Source of the DNA: an uncultured Duncaniella sp.
GTDB lineage: Bacteria > Bacteroidota > Bacteroidia > Bacteroidales > Muribaculaceae
Reading direction: 5' to 3'
Assembly (NCBI GenBank): GCA_910587165.1
Contig: CAJUKP010000009.1
Coordinates: forward strand, 1-64,000
Length of the DNA stretch: 64,000 nucleotides
Position 1 is the stretch's first letter; each line of letters begins with the position of its first letter. This document shows positions 58,601 to 64,000 of this stretch, one piece after another. The position numbers and the translations under genes are program-made. The notes under the pieces were generated by a model, which was not told the origin of the DNA, searched no databases, and worked only from the letters and a program-made list of their open reading frames with translations.

Positions 58601-58963
58601 CGACACCCCGAAACGGTCGAAATCAAACAGCAAAGCTCTCAAAGCCTTTCCGGCCGCTCTGACAAGCTCCTCAGTCCCGCATGAGAACTCCCGGCAGAGA
58701 TAGTCCATGTAGGGACTCGGATCATCCCATCCCGGCTCGGCACCAGCTATCACAGCGAGTTCGTGGATGATACGCTCCTTCATCTCCTCGGTGGCCTTGT
58801 TGGTGAACGTGATGGCAAGCACCGACCTGTGTCCGGCAAAGTCGCCGGTGTTCAGACGGTAACGTCCGTCGCCATCCTTACGCCCGAGTATGAATTTTAT
58901 ATACTCGCGTGTCAGGGTGAAGGTCTTGCCGGAGCCGGCCGAGGCTTTGTAGATCTCTATCAT
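55601..58963 (-). CDS. UvrD-like helicase with PD-(D/E)XK nuclease, AddA/RecB type
   Basis: The protein has 1120 residues. Helicase motifs: YKASAGSGKTFTL (Walker A), AITFTNKATEEMKERI, FLIDEFQDTSHSQW, ENTNWRSS, NILTIHKSKGLEY and LLYVAFTRAVDELIIG. The C-terminal nuclease (about 1000-1120) shows GLIIHDILSRVV and RVVWTASGEIHLVDYKSG. This is the layout of AddA, the end-resecting helicase-nuclease subunit for recombination repair. The AddB partner is not in this window. Starts 15 bp after the SUI1 gene. Confidence 0.9.
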   Translation of the reverse strand: MIEIYKASAGSGKTFTLTREYIKFILGRKDGDGRYRLNTGDFAGHRSVLAITFTNKATEEMKERIIHELAVIAGAEPGWDDPSPYMDYLCREFSCGTEELVRAAGKALRALLFDFDRFGVSTIDAFFQTVLRAFAHEADVSGSYEVELDDTSVMSMGIDRMLQDLNRNPGTPESRHLIGWLTRYMFNLIEEGKTFNVFNRSSEVHKQLVKFIVGVMDDTFKAHSGEIMAYLNDRERFRQFIEATDGRRKSVKRDTAMKCRAALEAIERSGARDIINSNVVSPIRNWGETGYYKTKNLSATLLKAHADIGSAYKKSAGKKLSLRSPELDAAISEAIGAINVSFGTVKELSIITANLYQLGLVGAIMEYVDRYRRENSTILLSDTNALLAGIIGDDDAPFLYEKIGNTYRNFLIDEFQDTSHSQWQNLRPLLGESLATDNDNLVIGDEKQCIYRFRNSDPSLLQYLHEDRVAAGRCRVKGGELSENTNWRSSSHVVRFNNTLFTAIAGVLDFDDTYSNVVQQVSPKHIDHKGYIRVNVYPDSKDTDPREAALDTLVCNLRRQLESGYKPGDIAILVRQWKEGDAVIARLEQTRLDDPTFPPFTIVSDKSLLVSRSKAVMLIVSQLRFMSLTNFTPDKHKRSRKEVARMINEYEAAVSRNMQPSEALLAAVASLGPAAPAKPADEDAAAYEGMDLVSLVESIIATSVTPENMEKDNIYITAFQDLVVDFMAKGRADIRSFLEWWDDKGCKVSVSGAKDDNALNILTIHKSKGLEYSCVHVPFAECSESNIPDTEWFRLEGIDGVDPSIVPPWLPLTVTSDMKDTSFAPEYEVIVREKQLDRLNLLYVAFTRAVDELIIGVKVPAKDIEGKGESSDGPLSVPRFLFRALSMCDDAYVAGLCSREGIAPGAANPFITFGFDSDMVIEVGAPTVPRAKERKKTSAMAPSVTRPEGRYRIFTNNSIWENTRLDRGDFSKALTARERGLIIHDILSRVVRASDVDGALNILHTLPATIGAGKDEKDEIGAIVRQRVSDPLVRDWFEGFTRVLIEREVMTGNGNVKRFDRVVWTASGEIHLVDYKSGSQPPKRYVKQIKGYIEFFKSIGYPKVRGFLYYLDTGKVIEIS

Positions 58964-58978
58964 CTTGCGGTTTGCGGT

Positions 58979-59317
58979 TTAGCCCTTGACCTTATAGCCC
59001 ATTCCGCGGAGAATGTCGCGGGTGTCGGCGGCGCGGTCACCCTGTATGAGTATCTCCCCGCCACGTGCCGAGCCGCCGGTGCCAAGGCGTGTCTTCAGCG
59101 TGGCGGCGATCTCTTTCAGCTCAGGTTCGCCGCAGGTGAACCCCTCCACTATCGTGGCTGTCTTCCCCTTGCGCCCCTTGCGGTCTATCACCACTCTGAG
59201 GATGTCACGCTTTGAGGCAACGGCCTCATCTACGGCAGGATCGGGAGCGTCACTGTTTTCGATGGCGGGAAGCTCGCCGCTCTCCACCTTGCTGCTGAGA
59301 ATATCTTTCCAGTCCAT
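58979..59317 (-). CDS. SUI1/eIF1-family translation factor (YciH-like)
   Basis: The protein has 112 residues. The C-terminal 80 are a SUI1 domain: LRVVIDRKGRKGKTATIVEGF, then LKEIAATLKTRLGTGGSARGGEILIQGD. Bacterial homologues bind the 30S subunit and affect start-codon fidelity; their role is not essential and not fully known. An acidic N-terminal extension of 35 residues is unusual. It is in a unit with pyrD/pyrK and the helicase-nuclease. Confidence 0.9.
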   Translation of the reverse strand: MDWKDILSSKVESGELPAIENSDAPDPAVDEAVASKRDILRVVIDRKGRKGKTATIVEGFTCGEPELKEIAATLKTRLGTGGSARGGEILIQGDRAADTRDILRGMGYKVKG

Positions 59318-59330
59318 GATCTGTAAACTT

Positions 59331-59798
59331 CTATTCTATCACTCCGATCGAGTCGGGTGCCACATAACGGTCATTGTCGAGCGCGCTGTCGCCGGGGTTG
59401 TCCATACCGCTCACTATCATCGAGAGCGCGTAGGCATACTTGTGCTCATCAGCCGGGAGGATGGCATAGACAGCCATGGCCGAGTCGGCGTCAAGCTCCC
59501 GGGCCTTGCGGTAGCACTCGACCGCCATCTCGAGGGCCTCCGAATCGTCGGCATTCTCGTAGAACTGCATATAGAGTATCGACAGCCTCGCATATTCAGC
59601 AGCCGATATGACATTTTTGTCCTGCTCGCCGAGAAGTCCGTCGCATATCCGGCGACCGGCTTCATAGTTCTGCTCGGCCATCGCGGTCTCGGCCGTGGCC
59701 ACCTGCTCGTTCACAGTGTGGGCCTCTCCACACGAGCTGAACGACAGCGGGAGCGCGACCGCAAAGGCCGCAAGCAATTTACGGGTCATCGTTTTCAT
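59331..59798 (-). CDS. Lipoprotein with TPR-like helices
   Basis: The protein has 155 residues with a lipobox (FSSC); a start at the next Met (59789) is possible. The body is helical, with a repeat-like pattern (NYEAGRRICDGLL, SEALEMAVECYRKARELD) similar to TPRs. No named family is recognised. Its start overlaps the stop of the previous lipoprotein gene by 4 bp. Confidence 0.7.
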   Translation of the reverse strand: MKTMTRKLLAAFAVALPLSFSSCGEAHTVNEQVATAETAMAEQNYEAGRRICDGLLGEQDKNVISAAEYARLSILYMQFYENADDSEALEMAVECYRKARELDADSAMAVYAILPADEHKYAYALSMIVSGMDNPGDSALDNDRYVAPDSIGVIE

Positions 59799-60202
59799 TC
59801 GGCTCTTCTTTGATAGAGATACACCACTCCGTCCTGTTCGAGCTGGAGGTTGAATTCATTATATCCGGCCACACGGCGGGAATAGTGCGGGGGGATCGTG
59901 CCCATGAAAGCTTCGTCACCCTCGGCCTTCACACTAGCCGGATCGAGATCGAAAATGATGGAGTCGTTCTCCACATTCCATTCACCGTCCACGCTGTAGG
60001 TCAGCACTCCCGGCTTTATGGCTCTGACCGTACATTTCCCGTCAGAGCGCAGCTCCATCACCGGGTCGGTCTGTGAGAGTTCCGGATTGTAATATATGCC
60101 CACGATCTCCTTGGCCTGTGACGACAACCCGGAGCATGATGAGAGCGCGGCAGCCGCGAGCGCGGCTCCGCAGATAGCAGTCAACGTCAGGTTCCGTCTC
60201 AT
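59795..60202 (-). CDS. Lipocalin-like small lipoprotein
   Basis: The protein has 135 residues with a lipobox (LSSC). The mature part is beta-rich, with VGIYYNPELSQTD, VMELRSDGKCTV, VDGEWNVENDSIIFDL and a final VVYLYQR, a pattern of lipocalin-like domains. It shares general shape but not close sequence with 50868-51320. Its ATG overlaps the pyrD stop by one base (TGATG). Confidence 0.7.
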   Translation of the reverse strand: MRRNLTLTAICGAALAAAALSSCSGLSSQAKEIVGIYYNPELSQTDPVMELRSDGKCTVRAIKPGVLTYSVDGEWNVENDSIIFDLDPASVKAEGDEAFMGTIPPHYSRRVAGYNEFNLQLEQDGVVYLYQRRAE

Positions 60203-61107
60203 CAGATACAGCCTACAATTTCGTTTATATCGCTGATTCCATGGCGCGAGCAGTAGTCGTCCATATAGTCTATCACCTTCATGGTAACGGCAGGGTCAAT
60301 GAAATTGGCTGTGCCGATCTCGATGGCCCGCGCGCCTGCAAGCATGAACTCCACGGCATCCCGTCCGTTCATGATTCCGCCCAGACCTATCACCGGGATC
60401 TTCACCGCCTTGGCTGTCTGCCACACCATCCTGACGGCCACCGGACGCACGGCGGGACCCGACAGTCCGCCTGTGATGGTGGAGAGATGCGGACGCCGGC
60501 GCTCGACGTCGATGCTCATGCCCATCAGGGTGTTGATGAGCGACACCGAATCGGCACCCTCAGCCTCCACGGCCTTGGCGATATCGGCTATCGAGGTGAC
60601 ATTGGGCGAGAGTTTCACGATGAGGGTTTTGGGATAGACGGCACGGATGGCCTTGGTGACCTCGGCGGCTCCGGCGGTGGTGGTACCGAAAGCCATTCCA
60701 CCCTCCTTGACGTTGGGACAGGATATGTTGACCTCGATGGCGTTGATGCCGTCGAGCGGAGCCAGACGCCGGGCGGTCTCGACATAATCCTCCACCCTGG
60801 CACCCGACACATTGACGATCAGTTCCGACTCATAATGACGGATGCGGGGATAGATGTTCTCGATGAAATAGTCAACCCCCTTGTTCTGAAGCCCGACGGC
60901 ATTGAGCATTCCCGACGGAGTCTCCACCATACGGGGATAGGGGTTTCCCTCGCGATGGTTGAGGGTCGTTCCTTTGATTATATAGCCACCCAGGCGGTTG
61001 AGGTCGATGAAGGGTGCGAACTCCTCGCCGTAGCCGAATGTGCCGGAGGCTGTGAGGACAGGATTTTTAAGCTCCAGTCCACCTATTTTCACTGCAAGCT
61101 GTGCCAT
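60202..61107 (-). CDS. pyrD: Dihydroorotate dehydrogenase, class 1B catalytic subunit
   Basis: The protein has 301 residues. It oxidises dihydroorotate to orotate in pyrimidine synthesis with FMN. Visible: [30 protein letters not shown], catalytic Cys in [17 protein letters not shown] and [19 protein letters not shown]. The neighbouring PyrK electron-transfer subunit (3 bp upstream) identifies the NAD-dependent class 1B. Confidence 0.96.
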   Translation of the reverse strand: MAQLAVKIGGLELKNPVLTASGTFGYGEEFAPFIDLNRLGGYIIKGTTLNHREGNPYPRMVETPSGMLNAVGLQNKGVDYFIENIYPRIRHYESELIVNVSGARVEDYVETARRLAPLDGINAIEVNISCPNVKEGGMAFGTTTAGAAEVTKAIRAVYPKTLIVKLSPNVTSIADIAKAVEAEGADSVSLINTLMGMSIDVERRRPHLSTITGGLSGPAVRPVAVRMVWQTAKAVKIPVIGLGGIMNGRDAVEFMLAGARAIEIGTANFIDPAVTMKVIDYMDDYCSRHGISDINEIVGCI

Positions 61108-61110
61108 AGA

Positions 61111-61884
61111 TCACCAGTTAAGCATTTCTATATTGAACACGGGGCCTTCGGTGCAGACACACACATTCCCCTTCACGGTATTTTCAACGCAGCAGAGGCA
61201 GGCTCCGAGGCCGCAGGCCATCATGTTCTCGAGCGACACCTCACATCTCACCCCTTTCCCGCGGGCAATGGCGGCCACGGCCTTCATCATGGGCGACGGG
61301 CCACAGCAGTAGATCATGTCGACATGGCCCGAGAGCGCGGAATTGACAGTCACGAATCCTTTCTCGCCCGCCGAGCCATCCTCGGTCGAGAGATGCACCT
61401 TGCCGACTTTCCCGAACTCGGCCACCTGCAACAGATCGCCCGCCGAGCGTGCCCCGAGCAGAAACTCGGGTTCATGTCCGGCACTTTTGAGCACCTTGCC
61501 CAGATAGAGCAGCGGAGCCACGCCCACACCGCCTCCGATAAGGAGCAGACGCTGCCCAGGGGCCACACCGGCAGTGGTGAACCCGTTGCCGAGAGGAAGC
61601 AGAACATTCACTCTCTCCCCCTCTTTCATCGCGATGAGCGCCTCAGTGCCCTTTCCGGCCTTGCGCACAAGGAGATCCAGGGTATTGGCTTCATAATCTA
61701 CATCGTTGACTGAGATCGGACGACGGAGAAACACTCCGGGAGTGCCCACTTCGACCTGTACAAACTGGCCCGGGAGAATATTGGCGGGGAGCTCCGATGA
61801 ATCCGACGGACGGAGACGCAGACGCGAATACATATCATTGTAGCGCAGCGTCTCGATGATTGTAAAATCCTTGACTTGTTTCAT
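61111..61884 (-). CDS. pyrK: Dihydroorotate dehydrogenase electron-transfer subunit
   Basis: The protein has 257 residues from ATG at 61884 (MKQVKDFTIIETLRY); the longer frame runs into the promoter. It contains FAD-binding (RRPISV) and NAD-binding (LLLIGGGVGVAPLLYL) parts and a C-terminal 2Fe-2S cluster: CGLGACLCCVENTVKGNVC. It passes electrons from PyrD to NAD+. Has a perfect promoter at 61908-61940. Confidence 0.95.
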   Translation of the reverse strand: MKQVKDFTIIETLRYNDMYSRLRLRPSDSSELPANILPGQFVQVEVGTPGVFLRRPISVNDVDYEANTLDLLVRKAGKGTEALIAMKEGERVNVLLPLGNGFTTAGVAPGQRLLLIGGGVGVAPLLYLGKVLKSAGHEPEFLLGARSAGDLLQVAEFGKVGKVHLSTEDGSAGEKGFVTVNSALSGHVDMIYCCGPSPMMKAVAAIARGKGVRCEVSLENMMACGLGACLCCVENTVKGNVCVCTEGPVFNIEMLNW

Positions 61885-61907
61885 GTGTTGATTTCGGTTC
61901 GACTCTA

Positions 61908-61940
61908 CAAAGATAGCACATTTCACAGTCATTCACCAAA
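61908..61940 (-). promoter_or_regulatory. Consensus promoter of the pyrK unit
   Basis: On the minus strand TTTG (61937-61940), 21-bp spacer, TATCTTTG (61908-61915). The leader to the pyrK ATG is about 20 nt, and it supports the ATG at 61884. Confidence 0.8.
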
Positions 61941-61987
61941 TTTTTTTGACAGCGTTTGCGGCAACCGACGCTCCTTTCCGCATATAA

Positions 61988-63220
61988 TCAGTCTATTTTC
62001 CGGCCTGTCTTGTCGATATAATACCAACCGTCACTCTCCCAGTAACTATGTTCCGCATCATATCGCCTGTTTTCTCCGGTATCAGCCACTTTCGCTTTGC
62101 CATTCTCAAAAGGAAACGCACACTTGAACCGTGGAGCGATGACAGTGTTTCCCTTCTCATCGGCATATCCGATGCGGCCCTGTTCATCAACTATGCGTGA
62201 CAGCCCCTCCACCACATAATCATCGCCATTGTCAAAATGGAAAGCCGGATACCGCCGGCTATGTCTTTCATCATATTCCGCCTTATTGAATTTTATGGGA
62301 ATCGCCATGCGGCAATCGACCGGATCAAGGTCAAATGTGCCGGGGGTAAATCGCGGAAACCCTGAAACCAACCTCAGAGCTTCGGTATCAAGAGCCGGAT
62401 CTTTACCTCTCAAGATTCTAACCGAATCCACCTCGCCTGTTTTCCGGACAAGGAATGTAAGAATAACCCGCCCCTGTATATTTTCATCATAAGCCTTCCG
62501 CGGGTATTTCATATTATCGGAAATATATGAGAGCATAGCTATATCTCCACCGGGAAAATGCGGTGCGGTCTCATGATTCACAAACAGCCGTTCCTCAACC
62601 TCTACCGGAACTCTCTGATCTTCAACACCGACATTCTCCGCCACTTTAAACCGCAATAACGGATGATCAAAAACCTCATCCTTGAAATGTTGTATCACAG
62701 AGTCATTATCACCTTGCAGATATACATCAATTGAACCATCCACATTTCCCATTGTCATAAATTTACCGGAAAATTTACGTTGGATGGCATCAAACAGAAG
62801 GCTGTCAACCCGCAACTGCTCTTTCTTTGAACAAAGTCCAATTCCAAGATCGAAGTCGGGGCCTTGCAGCATCTCCTCGAGCATCGGTCTCATCTTCAAG
62901 GTATCTCCAACTATGTTTATTGATAATCTTCCCTTATCGTTAAAATAGCAATCGCAATACCAGTCGGGCAGATCCATATTGTGGACATCAATTCCTACGC
63001 AGGTCGAGTCCGCACCAAACAGATAGGACAACCTTTCGTAGTAGGTCCATGCCGGTTCCTGCACCGCACCTTCTTCATCAGATGCGATGCCTTCCCCCTC
63101 CTGCCGTTGCCCGGAATATTCCGTGCCACCGGTTGACACAACGCTCTTATATGATCTTGAACAACCACTGAGCAACAAAACGGCAAAAGCCACTGACATA
63201 AGGGATCTTGATATTTTCAT
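61988..63220 (-). CDS. Lipoprotein with TonB C-terminal domain and WG-repeat-like tail
   Basis: The protein has 410 residues with a lipobox (LLSGC, Cys20). Residues 20-210 are unknown. A TonB-C domain follows (FPGGDIAMLSYISDNMKYP, GRVILTFLVRKTGEVDSVRI, RFTPGTFD). The last 80 residues include a WG-like unit (GRIGYADEKGNTVIAPRFK, FPFENGKAKVAD). TonB domains are normally on an inner-membrane protein; a lipoprotein form is unusual though known in Bacteroidetes annotations. No ExbBD nearby. It is 24 bp after the antitoxin-like gene. Confidence 0.8.
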   Translation of the reverse strand: MKISRSLMSVAFAVLLLSGCSRSYKSVVSTGGTEYSGQRQEGEGIASDEEGAVQEPAWTYYERLSYLFGADSTCVGIDVHNMDLPDWYCDCYFNDKGRLSINIVGDTLKMRPMLEEMLQGPDFDLGIGLCSKKEQLRVDSLLFDAIQRKFSGKFMTMGNVDGSIDVYLQGDNDSVIQHFKDEVFDHPLLRFKVAENVGVEDQRVPVEVEERLFVNHETAPHFPGGDIAMLSYISDNMKYPRKAYDENIQGRVILTFLVRKTGEVDSVRILRGKDPALDTEALRLVSGFPRFTPGTFDLDPVDCRMAIPIKFNKAEYDERHSRRYPAFHFDNGDDYVVEGLSRIVDEQGRIGYADEKGNTVIAPRFKCAFPFENGKAKVADTGENRRYDAEHSYWESDGWYYIDKTGRKID

Positions 63221-63244
63221 TGCGGAGATTTTTTATTCCATTCT

Positions 63245-63565
63245 TTACCAGAGAGCGACTTTCATTCCTCCGGCTGACAGTTCGGCAGGAATACCAAGAG
63301 CTTTGAAAGCTCGAGCGATGGTACTGAATGTCAAGTTGCGGCCGCTCTCGATCTTTGATACTTGCGCACGCTGCACGCCCATCCTTGCACCCAATTCCTC
63401 TTGCGTGAGGTCTTGTTTCAGACGTGCCAGTCTGATAGCCTCGCCAATATGGTAGGCGTGGATTTCTTCTTGAAGCGATTCTTCATAAGCATCACGCCGT
63501 GATGTGCCGATTTTGCCGATATATTTGTCTTCAAGTTCTTCGAGTGTTGCGTATTTCATTGCCAT
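63245..63565 (-). CDS. higA: HigA-type antitoxin, XRE helix-turn-helix
   Basis: The protein has 106 residues. The C-terminal half is an XRE HTH (IRLARLKQDLTQEELGARMGV, then RAQVSKIESGRNLTFSTIARA). The N-terminal part is charged and helical. It follows the toxin-like gene by 4 bp, which is the HigB-HigA order. It probably neutralises the toxin and represses the pair by binding upstream. Confidence 0.85.
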   Translation of the reverse strand: MAMKYATLEELEDKYIGKIGTSRRDAYEESLQEEIHAYHIGEAIRLARLKQDLTQEELGARMGVQRAQVSKIESGRNLTFSTIARAFKALGIPAELSAGGMKVALW

Positions 63566-63569
63566 ATCT

Positions 63570-63914
63570 TTATCTTTTCTTTTCGTTGAAGTATTCTTTC
63601 ATAATAGCTTTTGCGTGGTCTTTCTCATTTTTTGGCGTTTTCTGTTGCTTCTTCTTGAAGCCATGTGTGGCGACAACAAGCGTCTCGCCATCTTTATCCC
63701 AGAAAGCCAACAGACGATAGGCTATTCCCATCCACTCAGTTCTGAACTCCCAGATGGGAGTATTCTCAAGTTTCTTGAATAGCCTGATATCCTTAACTCC
63801 ACCACGAACCTTTCGGATGTTGTAGAGGACTTTTTCTCTGACATTATCGGGCAACGAGTCAAGAAACTCAATAGCCTCGGGCAACATTATCAACCGAAAG
63901 ATTTGTTTGTCCAT
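63570..63914 (-). CDS. higB: HigB/RelE-type toxin (Gp49-like)
   Basis: The protein has 114 residues, a RelE-superfamily mRNA interferase of the phage-derived Gp49-like type: FLDSLPDNVREKVLYNIRKV, PIWEFRTEWMGIAYRLLAFW and THGFKKKQQKTP. Such proteins cut mRNA at the ribosome. Encoded before its antitoxin with a promoter box 21 bp upstream. Confidence 0.88.
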   Translation of the reverse strand: MDKQIFRLIMLPEAIEFLDSLPDNVREKVLYNIRKVRGGVKDIRLFKKLENTPIWEFRTEWMGIAYRLLAFWDKDGETLVVATHGFKKKQQKTPKNEKDHAKAIMKEYFNEKKR

Positions 63915-63934
63915 ATCGTTTTAGAATTACACAG

Positions 63935-63967
63935 CAAAGTTAACAATTCTGTTCCAAATATGGAAAC
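63935..63967 (-). promoter_or_regulatory. Promoter and possible operator of higBA
   Basis: On the minus strand TAACTTTG (63935-63942) fits TAnnTTTG. Just upstream lies an inverted repeat TTCCA (63952-63956) / TGGAA (63961-63965) with a 4-bp spacer, placed where a HigA-type repressor would block transcription. The distal promoter element is not clear. The rest to 64000 shows no gene. Confidence 0.55.
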
Positions 63968-64000
63968 AATCTGAAAAATTAATTTGTTCAGAGAAATAAT

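Noticed and set aside
60241..61713. Long plus-strand open frame (490 codons) across pyrD and pyrK
   Set aside because: Antisense shadow of two well-defined enzymes; no domain and no start context.

Overview
This window looks like chromosomal DNA from a gut Bacteroidales, plausibly Muribaculaceae. That is inferred from the gene families (Mfa-type fimbriae, TamL, DUF4827, DUF3575, Wzi, an IspG with an insertion) and from promoters of the Bacteroidetes type (TTTG, about 20 bp, TAnnTTTG) with almost no Shine-Dalgarno sequences. Neighbouring genes often overlap by 4 bp (ATGA or GTGA). Most of the window is of moderate to high GC. The left end (1-1100) is clearly AT-rich and looks acquired.

Layout. 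1-1100: AT-rich accessory segment with a two-gene cassette of unknown function. 1185-2812 (minus): Sel1-repeat protein, a possible 23-aa ORF and a DUF2442/HTH protein. 3214-13308 (plus): six-gene fimbrial operon (DUF3575 protein, Mfa1-like pilin, Mfa2/FimB-like anchor, three further large lipoproteins). 13383-18424: YpfJ-type metallopeptidase, guaB, L,D-transpeptidase, a channel-like protein and a 58-aa protein. 18598-23785 (minus): a compact eight-gene operon of TerB-like, OmpA-like and uncharacterised proteins, preceded by a structured RNA region (about 23862-24224) whose two main helices are mutually exclusive. 24261-25237: gene-poor stretch ending in a perfect 51-bp inverted repeat. 25238-28239 (minus): DHH phosphoesterase, DUF4827 lipoprotein, glmM. 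28279-33475 (minus): tamL, a HAD phosphatase and a TPR sensor histidine kinase broken by an in-frame amber codon. 33635-39724 (plus): TPP riboswitch and thiamine operon thiD-thiS-tenI-like-thiE-thiG-thiC-thiH. 39801-42203: TonB-dependent receptor. 42207-52933 (minus): about eleven tightly spaced genes from one consensus promoter, covering envelope and nonulosonic-acid functions (wzi, lipocalin-like, legB-like, ATP-grasp, neuB/legI), rpoN, a PAP2 protein, purE, ispG, ribD and an acetyltransferase. 52949-61940 (minus): pyrK-pyrD, two small lipoproteins, a SUI1 factor, an AddA/RecB-like helicase-nuclease and mutS. 61988-63967 (minus): TonB-domain/WG lipoprotein and a HigBA-type toxin-antitoxin pair.

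The best candidate for an undescribed system is the eight-gene TerB/OmpA operon with its RNA leader. It combines cytosolic TerB-fold proteins with an inner-membrane protein that carries a cytosolic domain on one side and a peptidoglycan-binding OmpA domain on the other. No gene in it could be assigned a firm function from sequence alone.
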